In this document: positions 41,945 to 54,686 of the stretch, one piece after another
Layout: every line of letters begins with the position of its first letter
How positions within the stretch are numbered: position 1 is the first letter of the stretch
Assembly: GCA_947652115.1 (NCBI GenBank)
Contig: OX393562.1
Span: 29,422,807-29,486,806, forward strand
Source: Blastomussa wellsi
Lineage: Eukaryota > Cnidaria > Anthozoa > Scleractinia > Plerogyridae
Reading direction: 5' to 3'
Length of the DNA stretch: 64,000 nt
Notes under the pieces: generated by a model
What the model saw: the letters and a program-made list of their open reading frames with translations, nothing else
Told to the model about the DNA's origin: nothing
The model's database searches: none
Made by a program: the position numbers and the translations under genes

Positions 41945-44900
41945 TATGCCGGCATTACACTGATAAATATTTTTTCTTCATGTTATGATTGCCAATAAAG
42001 CTGTTAAAAAAGATTTCACGTTTGCATTCGAAGCTCATAAAAATATACTACATGGATTTCAAGAATGAATTTATATCGAGGCAATCTTTCCTTTCTAATG
42101 TAAGCTACCTTGTGCCAGAGAGTGGTTCTTATTCAAGAGTCTTAGTCTGGTATGAAGTCGACTTTGGTAAGACATAACAATATATTCAAATCAAATGAAA
42201 TCTTTACATAATATTTAAGAGGAAGTCACTCCTTCACTCCTTAGTTAAGGCTGTAGAAATCGAAGCAAAACTAGATCTGCATCTGAATATCAGTGCATCA
42301 TAAAGTAGTTGTGATAGAACTTTCGCTCTGATTAGTTCAAATGGAATGAACAAGGTTACGTTATTACACTGTTGTAAGCTTTTTACCTTTATTTTATAAA
42401 CTAAGTTGAAAGCGGAAGTTTGGCGTGATGAAAAGACAAAATAAAGCTTGGGAAAATGCAAAAGTAATTTACGGCCCGGATTTACATTTTCATGTTTGCA
42501 TCAAGTCATGTATAATTGCGTGCCATTCTCTTACGCGTACGTAGACAAAACAAACGGCTGTGCTGGTTTTAAATAGCATAATTTAGTATTTTTAATGCCA
42601 GAAATGAGAATCGCAATAAATAATTCACGTTGGCATTGAGAGGGTATTAGTTTGAAAATAATACCTTATTTACCAGAACAAGGAAATTAAAATTCTAAAA
42701 ATATAAACTTCTTGCTGTGAGAGAACTATGCAGCTCGTCCACATCAAGATGGATCAACGCGCTTTAATTGCAGCTTTTCATTGTTCACGGACACTAAAGG
42801 CTAAAATATTTCTAAGGAACGGCCTTTGTTTTGTACAGCTTTTAAATTATTAGCACATAATAATTTATATAGTTTCAGAATTTTGGCAAAACTGCACTGA
42901 CGTACTCTGAACAATGAAGGCACAGACACATTTTTGGCTGGCACTTTATTTGAAGTTCTGCAGAAGTTAGGAAGTGATTATAAATAATGAATCAACATTG
43001 CCCTAAATTTAATTAGCTGAAACATTAAAGAGTATGCTATGTCGTAAACTAAGGTAAATTCTATTCCGAATCATTCATTCATCACCTCCCAGAAGGGACT
43101 AGAAACTCAGTCAGCCACCTATCGATAAAAGCGCGGGAAAAATTGCATTGGCTAAACGCACGTAAAGTTCTACATGACAAGAGACCATGGCATTTAAGAA
43201 TTTACACCGGATTGGCTGAAATGGAACGGCATCACGATGCACTTTTTTCACGTAAAGATTTGATACATAACAAATTGACGCGGCAGTCGCAATTTCAACA
43301 GGTCATCATAGTAGTGTGGCGAATTTGGTTACCTACTAGATGTAAGTATTCTTCTATTTTTCTTTCAACAGTTGTTTTGGTGAACAAACTTTTAGAGCAC
43401 GATTTTTTGTCGAAAAAAGCTAGGTAACAGACGGTTTCCCATTGAAAACATGGCAAAAAATTCCCAAGTTTGTCAGAAGACGTGACGGTCAATAATCCGG
43501 CTCAATCTTCCCCATCTTCGGTTATCCTTGGCTTATTAACATCATAGCGCTTTTATCCGTAAGTAATTTAAGTCGTTAAAAATCTTGTGACATCACTAAC
43601 ACCGAATATAAAACTGTTGAAACCTTCCTTCGATCTAGATGTCCTATAGGTAAGTCGCACTTTGTAATTACCTTCAGTCTAGAAGTAATTTTGGTCATTA
43701 AGAGAAAGTCAAATACGGTGACATTGCTATTTTGCTTGTCAAGAAACTTGTTCTCTAGGCTTATTGTCATCAAAGGCTTCCTTTGTGCGATTGGTGAAGT
43801 TCGTGAAACTTATTAAATACCACATGCATTTCAAGAATAAACAGCTTTTTCTCTTTTCCTACTTTTCTAGTGTCTCAGTCATAATATATTAAACATCTAA
43901 TCTCGATACATTGTTTATTAGTTTATTATTAACATACAGTGAATGTGAAAGGAATTTTAACACTGACTAGTTTTTTTCGAAATATTGTATTAGTTTAAAG
44001 GGATTGTGCCATTGTTGAGTTTAGTCTATTTTATTACGTTTTGCCAAATATTCTCTATAAAACTTAACGTTAGCAAAGAAAGTACTTCTGTGGATCGAAA
44101 TGTCAAAACTATAGTTTAATTAAAAACATGCTGATGATATGTCTCCCAGGCGTTGTAATTAAAAGTTACAAACGAGATTAACTTTGAAAACTGCTCAGGC
44201 TAACAGTCATATTATAATCCGTTTATATGGTGTTTAAATTTCGGCCATTCGTATCTTCTTTTGCATTTTTTGTTATTGAGATGTACCTTCATCGCTTTAA
44301 GTTTTTCTTTATAAATTTCATTCAATTAGTTTTCCATTTTCTATGTTTAAAGAAATAGGAAATCAAACAATGAACGTATTTCTAACACTTTGTGGAGAAC
44401 ACGTTCTCACGTTTATTGGAAGTGCACCTCACTGTTAAGTGAAAAGTATCACCATAAAAAATCGTCAATTCTTAATAGCATTATGTCATTTTGGCAATTA
44501 AGTGTAATAAGATGGAAAGAATTTTTATTTGTAAACAATTTGTTCAAAGACATTTTAAAGCTGTTCACTTCCACCCTAAAAACATTTGCCAAAAAGAGAG
44601 CGAAAAATTCACAAACGTCATAGGGTAATTATCAATCAGATTAGAGGCCTAAACTTAAAAAAAAAGGCAACACAGCTCAGACAAAGTTCAGTGATCTTTC
44701 GTTTTATAATTTTTAAATTAGATCGGCCTGTCGGAATTATGTTGTTTTACCATTAAAAGACAGTTTCCTCGAATGTCATATTTCAACCATCTTTGAATGC
44801 GACAATTCTACTTCCTTTCCAAAATTTCTAATACCTCAGGACGCGTTTAATAGCACAATTCGCGGTTTAGCGTTATAATTTTAAACATTAAATTAATGAA

Positions 44901-45325
44901 AAACTAAGTTTAGGAATAGAATTTCCATGCCAAATTTTGTAGTAAGAGTTCTGAATGAACGTTTAAGACATATAGAAGTTTGAATTTCACGATTTTTACA
45001 AAGAAATGTGTGCCCGCACGCCATCCATTTCCCTTGTAGAAAATCACAATTTTTGAATTTTGCGTTTTCACTCAATTTGGCAAGCTGAAACTATTCACGT
45101 ACCTCAATTTTTACTCAATCCAATATTTCAAAAAGTCATTATGGCCACGAATTGTACTATTGACGTCACTATAAAGTGAGAATATACAGATTCTGGAGTA
45201 TGCCAGAACAGCCGATGCATCCGTGCATTAATAAAGCGATTCTTTCGTTGGGGGAATGATGGTTCGCAATCCTTGAACATCTCCCGCAATATATATTTAA
45301 CAATTTTATGTTAGTTTTGGAGTGT
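41945..45325. other. Intergenic, nothing recognised
   Basis: Strongly AT-rich, short frames only. The frame at 43143-43427 shows no family features. A perfect CRE palindrome is at 45161. Confidence 0.4.
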
Positions 45326-45446
45326 CTTTCCAGTTATTGATCATGGATTTCGTCATAACATTATCAAAGTTTTCGTAGCTGTAGATCCAGACACTTCGAC
45401 GAAATCCTTTGACGCTATGACGAAATTCATTGTCAATAACAGGAAA
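45326..45446. mobile_element. Foldback MITE, about 120 bp
   Basis: CTTTCCAGTTATTGATCATG..GATTTCGTCATA against TATGACGAAATTCATTG..TCAATAACAGGAAAG; arms of about 45 bases. Confidence 0.75.
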
Positions 45447-46079
45447 GATGCATGGAAAAGTGGCGTTTAGTTGTTATTTACTATAACCTATAGCAAAAAT
45501 CCAAAACGTTTAAGCATGGACTCGCTTTCACGAAGTAAAAGCACAAATGAACCAGAAATTCTTTTAACGAAAACGATTCCGAAACGTATTCACAAACTTC
45601 AAACTACGTAAAGTATCTCAAACACAAAGTGAAGAAACAGTATTTTAACAGCTAACCTTTTTTCCATTCGGAAATTCTTGAAAACCCGCTGGGTATAAAT
45701 GATTACAAAGTTTAACCCACTCAAAGTGCTCTATTTGTGGTTAAAATACTTTTTTGTAAAGTAACTATATATCCAATGTTTCCTTTGCTTAAAGTGTATA
45801 TGACATGAAAAATACTTTCTTCTTATTGGAAAGGCCTTTCAAAATTCAGAAGAATGGCGTGTTTCTTTTTTAAATATCTTTTTTCGTTTTAGAGCCGATA
45901 TTGACATTTTTCTATTATGCAAATTAGATCAGTGATGATGTCAGCTGGTTTGAACGAAAAAATTGTTAAATACTGAATCAAGGAATTGTGGGTCGTGTGT
46001 GGTTTATATGCAGAAAGATGGAGATTCGCTATTGGTTGGTGCCTGGTAACGTGAAAACAACGGAATAAATTAGTTGAAT

Positions 46080-46250
46080 GAAAGCGGGTTCGCCGGGTTG
46101 GGTTGCTTTGTCGGCTAACCGAGCTGGCCCGGTTGTCATGTAATCGCGAATTAATTTTTTGTTGCGTTTAACAGACGTGTCGAGATATCGGGAAACTGAA
46201 ACAAGCCCGGCTAATCGGGCCAGCCCGGCTCATGTGATCAGACCCTAAAT
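46080..46250. repeat. Fragment of a GGGC(T/A)AGCCC-rich repeat, second copy
   Basis: Contains GGCTAACCGAGCTGGCCCGG and CCCGGCTAATCGGGCCAGCC, followed by CTCATGTGATCAGACCCTAA, related to 36790-36880. Lies some 280 bp upstream of the GPCR 2 start. Confidence 0.5.
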
Positions 46251-46531
46251 TGTTGAAGTTTGCCAATTATTGCTCCCTCTTTCGTTTTCTACCCTAATAA
46301 ATTGTTATATTAAATATGCTTTTGATATGAAGGCATTTTGCACGATGACTTCTTTCGTCTCCTTAAAGGAAATCTTTATTGTCAAAAAGATTGATGTTCG
46401 TGCCTCTTATTACATACAAATTTTATGCGTACGTCGTCTATTAAAAATTGTCCTAAACAAATTTCCTTTTATTTTCTAACGCAGAAAGCAAATAAACGAG
46501 TGATTGGAGCAATTCTCAGGTTGTCTTAAGA

Positions 46532-49232
46532 ATGGCGAACAACACCACAAGTGTGAATGCCACAACAGTTGGACGGTTGACCGCCGCATGTTCCGTCCGT
46601 CCTTTCACCAATACTGAAAAGTGGATCCAGGTGTCCGCGTTCTTCGTCATTATCGTCTTCTCAATCGTTGGCAATGTCATCGTGATTGCAATAATAAAGA
46701 AAAACCGACGCATGCACATTCCGACCAACTACTTCATAGTTAACTTGTGTATTGTCAACCTGGTCATCGTGTTACTCAACACACTTCCGGACATCCAGGG
46801 ACGAATAGCACCAGAGCTCGGCTTTGTTGTTGGTGGTAAGTGTACCTTTGGTTTCACTGTGGATATATTAAGTAAAATGAGACTGGCCCGCAAATTGGAC
46901 AAATTGATGGGTTCATGGATGGCATACGGTGAACACGACATCAACAGCGTCATTTAACGGGCCCTAGTCAGCCATTCCTTTGGTTTGTTTACATTCGAGT
47001 TTCAGTGGAGCGTGTCGAAAACAAAAGAGATAAGTAACATAACCACAGTAATGTAATAAAGTTTCGCTTCATCATACAGTTTCCATAATTTCTATAGCAC
47101 CGAAAATGGCGGAGGCTTACTAGGGCTCTTTAATTAGTAACGTTTAACATAACTAAATTACTGCTAATTCAATTATTAGATAAGTGGGACAGTGAGCCAG
47201 TGGGACAGTGAGGCAAAGGGATAGTGAGATAATATTGGGATAGTAGATAATATTGGGATAGTGAGATAGTGGAACAGTGAGACAGTGGAACCATGGGACA
47301 GTGGGACAGCGAGACAGAGGGAAAGTGAAACAATGGGACAGTGATACAATGAGACATTGGGAAAGTGAGACAGTAAGACAGTGAGACAGTGAGGAAGTGA
47401 GACAGCGAGACAGTCAGACAATGGTAAAGTGAAACAATGGAACAGCGAGAAAGTGGGACAGTGAGCCATAGAAACATTGGGAAAGTGAAACAGTGGGACA
47501 GTGAGACAATGGGACAGTTAGACACTGAGACAGTGGGACAGTGAAAAGGTCAGGCAATGAGGCAGTGAGACAAAGGGACAGTGAGACAGTGAGACAATGG
47601 GACAGTGAGACAGTGGGACAGTGGGACAGTGGGACAGTGAGACAATGGGACAGTTAGACAGTGAGACAATGGGACAGTGGGAAGGTCAGGCAATGAGGCA
47701 GTGAGACAAAGGGACAGTGAGGCAGTGAGACAATGGGACAGTGAGAAGGTCAGGCAATGAGGCAGTGAGACAAAGAGACAGTGAGACAGTGAGACAATGG
47801 GACAGTGAGACAGTGAGACAATGGGACAGTGAGACAAAGAGACAGTGGGACAGTGGGAAGGTCAGGCAGTGAGGCAGTGAGACACTGAGACAATGGGACA
47901 GTGAGACAGTGGGACAGTGATACAATGGGACAGTTAGACACTGAGACAGTGAGACAGTGAGACACTGAGACAATGGGACAGGTCGACAGTGGGTCAGTGA
48001 GATAGTCAGACAATGGGACAGTGCGACAGTAGGTCAGTGAGATAGTCAGACAATGGGACAGTGAGACATTGGGACAATGAGACAGTAGAAAAGTTAAACA
48101 ATGTGACAGTGAGACAATGGACCAGTGGGACAGTCAGACTGGGACAGTGCAATAGTGGGACAGTGAGACAATGAGACAATGGGACAGTGGGTCAGTGAGA
48201 CAGTGGGAAGTTGAAGAGTGGCCCAGTGGAATACTTTGCCACTGCAAGACTATTTCACTGTCTCACTAACTCGTAGCATAGATATAAAGGTACAACTGCA
48301 ATGCAGCGTTTAGCAACGCAATATTTATTTACACGATAATGTTTTTTTTTTCGTTGTTCAATTTTGTGTTTCCAGTCGGTTTATTGTTGAATGAATGGCA
48401 ACCGATTTTCTTTAATTGGCTTTTATTTACAGGTTGGCCAGGTAAAATACTTTGCAAGCTGCAATCATTCTTCACATTTTGCACAATCAATGCCGCCATA
48501 CTGACACTGGCTTTGATTGCAGCCGATCGTTTCATCGCCATATATTTTCCCCTGAAAAGAGTAATCGATTCTCGCAGAGCAATCCGACTGATCGCTGTGG
48601 CTTGGTTCATTCCTGCATTGACCGCTTCAATCTTTCTTTATGTGAATAACTTATTTGAGTACCGCGGTATAGTGTACTGTGTTGAAATGTGGCAACCAGC
48701 CATTCCAATGTATGTTAACACCATTTACACAACTGCCGATTTTATCATATTTTACGCTCTACCACTGTTGGAAATCATCATCCTTTACGTCGCCATCATC
48801 TACAAAATATGGATGCGAAAGATTCCAGGGCAGGTGACGACAGCCAATCAACAAGTGGAGCTAAAAGCCAAACAGAATGTGCTCAAGATGCTGATCGTGG
48901 CCGTCCTTACGTTCGCATTGTTTTGGTTGCCTATGAAGATTAACATAATGATTACACTTTTCAGTAAATCTCTTTGTGTATATAAGCCAACAGTTATTTT
49001 CTTGGCGATTTTCTTCGCTTCCATCAACTGCGCCTTGAATCCGCTCATCTACCTCACATTCAGTCGAGATTTCCGTAACGGCTTCAAAGCTATTTGTCAT
49101 TGCCTGCCTTGCTTTGCTACCGACCCACTTGTTCGTGTACACAGCAGATCCATGGACATGACCAACAACTCCCATACGGAAAGAGATAGTGGACTTACCC
49201 TGAGGAGTTTCAAGAAGATAGAAAATACCTAG
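46532..49232 (+). CDS. Class A (rhodopsin-like) peptide-type GPCR 2
   Basis: Seven-transmembrane receptor, 367 residues, exons 46532-46835 and 48433-49232. The GTAAGT donor and TTTACAG acceptor join in phase 1 between TM2 and TM3 (FVVG|GWPGKILCK). Landmarks: four N-terminal Asn-X-Thr/Ser sequons at most, GN in TM1, C109 in TM3 and C184 in ECL2 (YCVEMW), DRF (133-135), PGQVTTANQ (233-241) in loop 3, FWLP (265-268), NPLIY (304-308). The TM2 aspartate (D2.50, sodium site) is replaced by Asn76 (NLCIVNLV). The tail has a Cys-rich palmitoylation-type patch (CHCLPCF) and ends LRSFKKIENT. It probably binds a peptide; ligand unknown. The 1.6-kb intron holds a MITE and a long minisatellite. Intact and likely functional. 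Confidence 0.94.
46958..47129. mobile_element. TTAA-flanked MITE, copy B
   Basis: 172 bp between TTAA at 46954-46957 and 47130-47133. Ends CGGGCCCTAGTCAGCC and GGCTTACTAGGGCTCT; shared interior with 8875-9086 (CCATAATTTC, CGAAAATGGCGGAGGCT). Inside the GPCR 2 intron. Confidence 0.8.
47185..48220. repeat. 1-kb minisatellite on an 8-bp unit
   Basis: Over a hundred variants of an 8-base unit (GGACAGTG, AGACAGTG, AGACAATG) in long runs, with higher-order phrases such as AAGGTCAGGCAATGAGGCAG repeated several times. The opposite strand therefore shows spurious long open frames rich in S-H-C-L-T-V-P. It sits wholly in the GPCR 2 intron. Confidence 0.95.
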
Positions 49233-49547
49233 AAGTCGACAAAAATAGGTAACAGCGTTATAATAATGTATAGTACTAAACGCTTTCTGGTGATAGTCAA
49301 TATCGTACGTCATCACGCAAAAAAGATTGTTTGGAAAAGCTATGTGGATGTGTGTTCTTTCTTCCATGGCTTGAAAGGACATTGTCTCTCAAATTCCGAC
49401 AGGCGACGGGATGGTTTTATAGCTAAGGAATCTGTTTTCAAAGGAACAAACGGAAACCCAACATCGAGTCGTTTCCATTCACATCTTAACAAACAAGTGT
49501 GATCGTTAGGACTCATCCCGGATAGAGGGTCTGCATGGGGTGCTAGA

Positions 49548-49632
49548 TTCTCAGCTATCAGTTAAAATTTGAGCCATTTCTCAACTATCAGTTAAAATTT
49601 GAGCCATTTCTCAGCTATCAGTTAATTTTGAC
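49548..49632. repeat. 30-bp tandem repeat, nearly three units
   Basis: TCTCA(G/A)CTATCAGTTAAAATT..TGAGCCATT repeated twice, with a third partial unit; shortly after the GPCR 2 stop. Confidence 0.9.
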
Positions 49633-49759
49633 AAATCTCAGTTAACGATCACTTTTCATTGACTATTGATGCTTGCATCTTGGCAACGCTGTTCATCTCA
49701 TTAGCCGAACAATGTCGAGTAGCATCCAACGATTTCTGACCACTTTCCAGTGTATACTC

Positions 49760-49875
49760 TTTGTTCGTCCCCAAAATTTTGCATAAGCATTGTTTCCAGT
49801 TTTTCATGGGACTTACAACGGTCCCAAGAGAAAACTAAAACAATGCTTATGCAAAATTTTGGGGACAAACAAAAA
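49760..49875. mobile_element. Short hairpin element
   Basis: TTTGTTCGTCCCCAAAATTT..TGCATAAGCATTGTTT against AAACAATGCTTATGCAAAAT..TTTGGGGACAAACAAA, arms of about 45 bases with a short loop. Confidence 0.8.
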
Positions 49876-50214
49876 GTATTATGGAATTTTCTGAAGTGGC
49901 CTATTTCTTCCAAACATGCATAACCAGTTTTAATCCTTCAATAAAACTATATGTAAGCAAAAAATATGTTCTCTCAGCTAGCCAGAAGGCAGACTGGGAA
50001 TTGGAATTATGGAAGAATCAGCCATGGGCACATCGTCGAAGAAAAGAACACTTTATAACAATAAGTTCAACACTTGGTACATTCTTTGCTTCAACGATAT
50101 TGTCTTCATTGCCCATAGCGCCGGCTGTCTTTACAGTTTTATAGTACTATTGTTTTATAGTACTAAATTTTAGAGCAAGTACAAAATATGGTTATTTTCT
50201 TATGTCCAACTTAA

Positions 50215-51813
50215 GGTGGCTCCGTAGTTATTCCAAGCGAACTCGTCATTGCCAAACTTTGCGTCATAACTGGCAATGAAACGTTCGGAAAACTTTTTCC
50301 TATCATTCAGTAACAATATAATTATATTTGATTTAACTGATGAAAAATATTTTTAATGTTATTGGCGTTTTCATGGACCCACCTTCTTGAAAAAATCGCA
50401 CCCAGCAAAAGTTTTGCTGATATATTTTTTGTTAAATTTCTAGCATCAGCGTGTATTAACTTAATACATATCATAGCCAAGCTTCAAGAAAATCGTTGGA
50501 GCAGAAATGCGGAAATCTTATAGTCTCTTATAATCAGCTTTATCGTTGTTTTTATATTTTCTATGCTTGATGCTCTTTGGCGAATCAAGCCACGAACCCA
50601 AATTTCTGTGAGAAACCTCGCCAATACTTGTCAGAGTGCCAAACCGATTGTCGATCGTCCAAACTGTTAAAAAGTATGCGCTAGTTCTGTAAACATTTAT
50701 AAAATGGTCGTTAAACTCCTCAGACATTCAAACTTGCCTTTTACAACATTTTTCGAAAACTATACCTCTGTTTTATGTCATACGTTCTCTGCATGAATTT
50801 CAAGATATTCCAATAATTTTGCATCGATTTTTGCTGTTGTACCGTGCTGCGAATTTGACAATTGTAGTTGGGATTGTAAGCTACTCTGTGACTGATCTCT
50901 GACAAAGCAGACGAGCAGTTTTGTTTATGTAATTTTGAATACGAAATGAGCACGTGCGGCAGTTACCCAAAGAATTCGCACCTTTCTAAGGGGGCGTCAG
51001 TGATATACAACATCATAATTCAAGAAGTGCCTTCAGTAAAAACATCAAGGCAAACAAAAGAAAATCCTCGTCTTCCCTCTCCTCCTGGGGTGGTCAGCGC
51101 GTGTAACACTGACACCCCCTTATAAAGGTGCGAATTCTTTGGCACGCACGTGCTCATTTCGTATTCAAAATTACATCAACAAGACTGCTCGTTCTGCTTT
51201 GCCAGAGATCAGTCGAAGAGTACGTTATAATACAAACTACAATTCTCAAATTCGCAGCACGGCTCAGCAGCAAAAATCGATGCAAAATTATTGGGATATC
51301 TTGAAATTCATGCGGAGGAAATATGACATAGACCTGGGGTATAGTTTTCGAAAAATGTCGTAGAAGGCGACTTTGAAGGTATGAAGAGGTTAACGATCAT
51401 TTTATAATGTTTACAGAACTAGCGAATACTTTTTAACAGTTTAGACGATCGACAATCGGTTTGGCACTCTGACTCAGGAAGCATTGGCGAGGCTTCTCAC
51501 AGAAATTTGGGTTCGGGCTTCTTTCGTCAAAGAGCATCAAGCATAGAAAATATAAAAAGAATGATAAAGCTGAATATGAAAGGCTGTGAGATTTCCTCAA
51601 TTTGGCTCCAACGATTATCTTGAAACTTGACTATGATACGTATTGAATTAATACACACTGATTCTAGAAATTTAACAAAAATTTATCAGAAAAATTTTTT
51701 GCTGGGTGCGATTTTTTCCATAAAGGTAGGTCCATGAAAACGCCAATAACATTAAAATTATTTTTCATCAGTTAAATAAAATATAATTCGTTCGGAATAA
51801 CTGCGGAGCCACC
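50215..51813. mobile_element. 1.6-kb TTAA-flanked hairpin (foldback) transposon
   Basis: Flanked by TTAA (50211-50214, 51814-51817). Ends GGTGGCTCCGTAGTTATTCC and GGAATAACTGCGGAGCCACC. The inverted similarity carries on across nearly the whole element to a centre near 51020, so each arm is about 750-800 bases. Each arm keeps a matching short open frame (minus 50741-50953; plus 51139-51363) with IRSTxQQQKSMQNYW in common. No transposase recognised. Confidence 0.85.
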
Positions 51814-52090
51814 TTAAGTAACGGTTAGCTCCAGGTAACGGATAGCCATGGGGTTTAGCACTATCTAGCCCATTTCTCCAGACAGAGGTAAAAGCGGCTT
51901 AAATTAATTGTCTTTAAGTAAAAGTTACGCTGTATCTACCTTTATTTAGGCCAAGAAGGTCATAGTCTAAACAGGATTGACCAATGCCACAAATTGTTAC
52001 CTAAGACGCTGAGATAATGAGAGTTTATTAGTAAGAAATGGCATTCTGTCATGTCTACCGACTTTTCAGCTTCTGCAGATAACCTCTTAA

Positions 52091-52609
52091 AGTGCCACTA
52101 CGATGAAATTTTAGATATCCATTTTTTTACATTTTCGTTAATAGTACGACTTTTTCAGGTATCTTGCCAAATTTCAGTCCATTACAAACATTGGAAGTCG
52201 TGTTTTTTGGGCTTTTATCTCCGAGAGTTTACGGCAGTTGGTTGAGAATTTGAGAAAATGACGTCATTTTCTCAAAATACCACACGGGTTGAAATTATAA
52301 TAACAATTAGTACCGAAAATCGCACGAAGAAGAATAAAAGCTTTGGACGTTATCCTCGTGCAATTTTCTGTACTTTTTGTTATTATAATTTCAACCCGTG
52401 AAGTAAATAACGTCATTTTCTCAAATTCTCAAGCAAGTCATGGAACAAGGAGAATTAATGGCGGCCATAAATTCTGGGAAATAAAAGTCCAAAAAAGACA
52501 ACTTCTAATGTTCGTAATAGACTGAAATTTGGCAAGATACCTGAAAAAGTTGTATTATTAACGAAAATGTAAAAAAAATGAATATCGAAAATTTCATCGT
52601 AGTAGCACT
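52091..52609. mobile_element. 519-bp TTAA-flanked foldback element
   Basis: TTAA at 52087-52090 and 52610-52613; ends AGTGCCACTACGATGAAATT and the inverse of AATTTCATCGTAGTAGCACT. Near-palindromic to its centre, where CACGGGTTGAAATTATAATA meets its inverse. Carries TGACGTCA at 52259. Confidence 0.85.
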
Positions 52610-52819
52610 TTAAGACATGTGGGCGGATGGATAGTTGTACAAAAGGGCGTGCACCGATAGGGAGGAGTGTAATCACTGACGTATTTGGACAATGTTTTGA
52701 TGTGATAATTCCCAGATATGGCTCACAAGGAAATATAAATACTTCGTAAGAAAGTTCTTTATCTGCAACGTTGATAACAGTTAGTAACTAAGCAATAAAT
52801 CAAGCAAGCAGGTATTATT

Positions 52820-53095
52820 GAGCATGTAAATAAATAACTGAAATCTTTAATTTTGAAAACAGTAAATAACCTTGTACCCGAATACCTGTGTGATAAATTT
52901 GCCAGCGTAAATACCATCCACAGACATAATCTTCGGAGTGCCAAATATAACCTGTTTATTCCACGGTCGAACACTGAGGCCCTCAAGAAGAGTTTTCGCT
53001 ATATGAGTGCAGTAACATGGAACAGCCTGTCAGCGGTGAGAAAGAAGGCCACTACTTTAAATTGTTTTTATTCCGCTATTGTATATTAGCAATTA
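52820..53095 (+). mobile_element. LINE reverse-transcriptase C-terminal fragment
   Basis: Frame reading LKTVNNLVPEYLCDKFASVN, then HNLRSAKYNLFIPRSNTEAL, FRYMSAVTWNSLS, ending TAG at 53089. This is the typical C-terminal signature of many non-LTR retrotransposon polyproteins (VPEYL..LRS..PRxxTE..F..WNSLP). No 5' part remains. Confidence 0.7.
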
Positions 53096-53128
53096 CTTAA
53101 CTTAAGATTTTCCGTAATTTTGAAGTCT

Positions 53129-53414
53129 TAAGCCAATGATGCACGGTTCAACATCTTTCAACTTTTGTTGATCAACAAATGTTGAACATTGTTGCGACTT
53201 GTTGAAACGTTTTTTTTCGTTTTCCCAAGTCGTTCAACAAACGGCAACTTGTTAAACGGAATAGAGCCGAGCTCTATTTTCGTTCAACAACGTACAACCA
53301 AGTCTAACATGTTGAATGGCATATTTCAACATTCAACATCACATGATACACGGTTCAACATTTGTCGCAACATTTGTTGCTCAACAAATGTTGAACCTTG
53401 TATCACTGGCTTTA
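53129..53414. mobile_element. Foldback MITE, about 285 bp
   Basis: Ends AAGCCAATGATGCACGGTTC and the inverse of GTTGAACCTTGTATCACTGG..CTTT. The interior is made of repeated TTCAACATTTGTTG motifs in both directions. Confidence 0.8.
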
Positions 53415-53984
53415 GCTTCTAAGTTCTAGGTAATATATTTATTAGGGTTAATGGGCATGGCTCTTTAGAAGACCATATTTTAGTGATAAGGATCCCGTGG
53501 TCAAATATAGATTACATATCGAGTAATGTAAAGCAAATCAAAGTAAAGTTAAATAAGTTAGTGAGTAGGCATTTTATTCAATGTATTATTTGATTCACTC
53601 AGTATATAAACTAATTTCCTTTAACAGTAAGTAATATATATTATCGTTGAGCGAATTCAACTGTGCAGGTCCTAAGTTTATAAATAACTGTTAAATAGAA
53701 TTATATTTACATTTGTATCAGATCATGATTAAATTAGGAAGTTCACAGCCCCCTTCAGTGCAACACTTTTAACCTTAAGAAGTTATGTTGGGCTCAATCC
53801 GATTTTGTCCTCGAAGGAATCGTTCTCGCTTTTGGAGTTTTTGTGTTGAAGGTTTTCAGCAAACTATAGTGAACTAAAGCTATTTTATGACCTGATCACA
53901 AAGTTAATTTAGAATAAGATTTGTTGCATTGAGGTAGGAAGCAGTATTCTAGATTAAGTAGTCAGCACCATTTCACAAAGCTAA

Positions 53985-54686
53985 ATAAACTTTTTCAGCA
54001 CTTTTATCGCTTTAAAGCAACCTGGTATACAAGAAAAAAAATCAATATACTTTCAAACACGTACTTAAGCCTCGGACAGGTAAAATATGCTTAGAAAGTA
54101 TGATAAACAACCAGCAGAGAAATTCTAAATTTGTCTTTCTTGAACGCACGCGACGCATGGCGTCAAATGAGCGCGCGCTAAAATAAAAGGGCATGCGCAA
54201 TTCAATTCTCGTCCAAGGTTGTAAAGACCTGTTTTTGACTCAAAATTTCTAGAAAAAAAAAAAACCGTACTACCGATGATGAAACTTTCACAATTTATTT
54301 ATGTGGATGAATCACGTCCACAGCCAAAATTTTAAAAAAATCTGTAAGAGCTATTTTTTAAAAGGGCAAAATATCACATTTTCCTGTTTTGTGAAAAATC
54401 TGCTTTACAGATTTTTATTTTGCATGAATGTTTAATTAATGCTAAGTTTTAATTTGTGAAATTTTGCGGGAGGGTCATACGCCATTGAAACTGCTGGTGC
54501 CCAGTCCACTCGGAAGTGCTCGGTCGTTCATTTTGGCTGTTTATTAGCATGTTTATTGTTCAAATGGTGCATTTGATGGTCGTAGGCTGTAAAACATCAT
54601 TAAAAAGAGAAAGGTAAAACATTTTTGAACATTTTATAAAAGACTTTGATGCTGAGTTCTTTTAACCCCTCAAAACTGTAGTACGC
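53985..54686. mobile_element. Interspersed repeat, copy 2
   Basis: Aligns along its length with 15265-15920 (CGCTTTAAAGCAACCTGGTA, GTCCAAGGTTGTAAAGACCT, CCTCAAAACTGTAGTACGCC). It lacks the left TIR seen in copy 1. Confidence 0.75.

Noticed and set aside
43143..43427. 94-codon plus-strand frame
   Set aside because: AT-rich intergenic frame without motif or homologue I recognise.
46836..46957. Continuation of GPCR 2 exon 1 to a stop near 46957
   Set aside because: The sequence after 46835 begins with a GTAAGT donor, and splicing to 48433 restores TM3 exactly.
47169..48013. Several long minus-strand frames rich in S-H-C-L-T-V-P
   Set aside because: They are translations of the 8-bp minisatellite; 8 and 3 share no factor, so all frames stay open and look alike.
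48861..49382. 173-codon minus-strand frame
   Set aside because: Antisense shadow of GPCR 2 exon 2.
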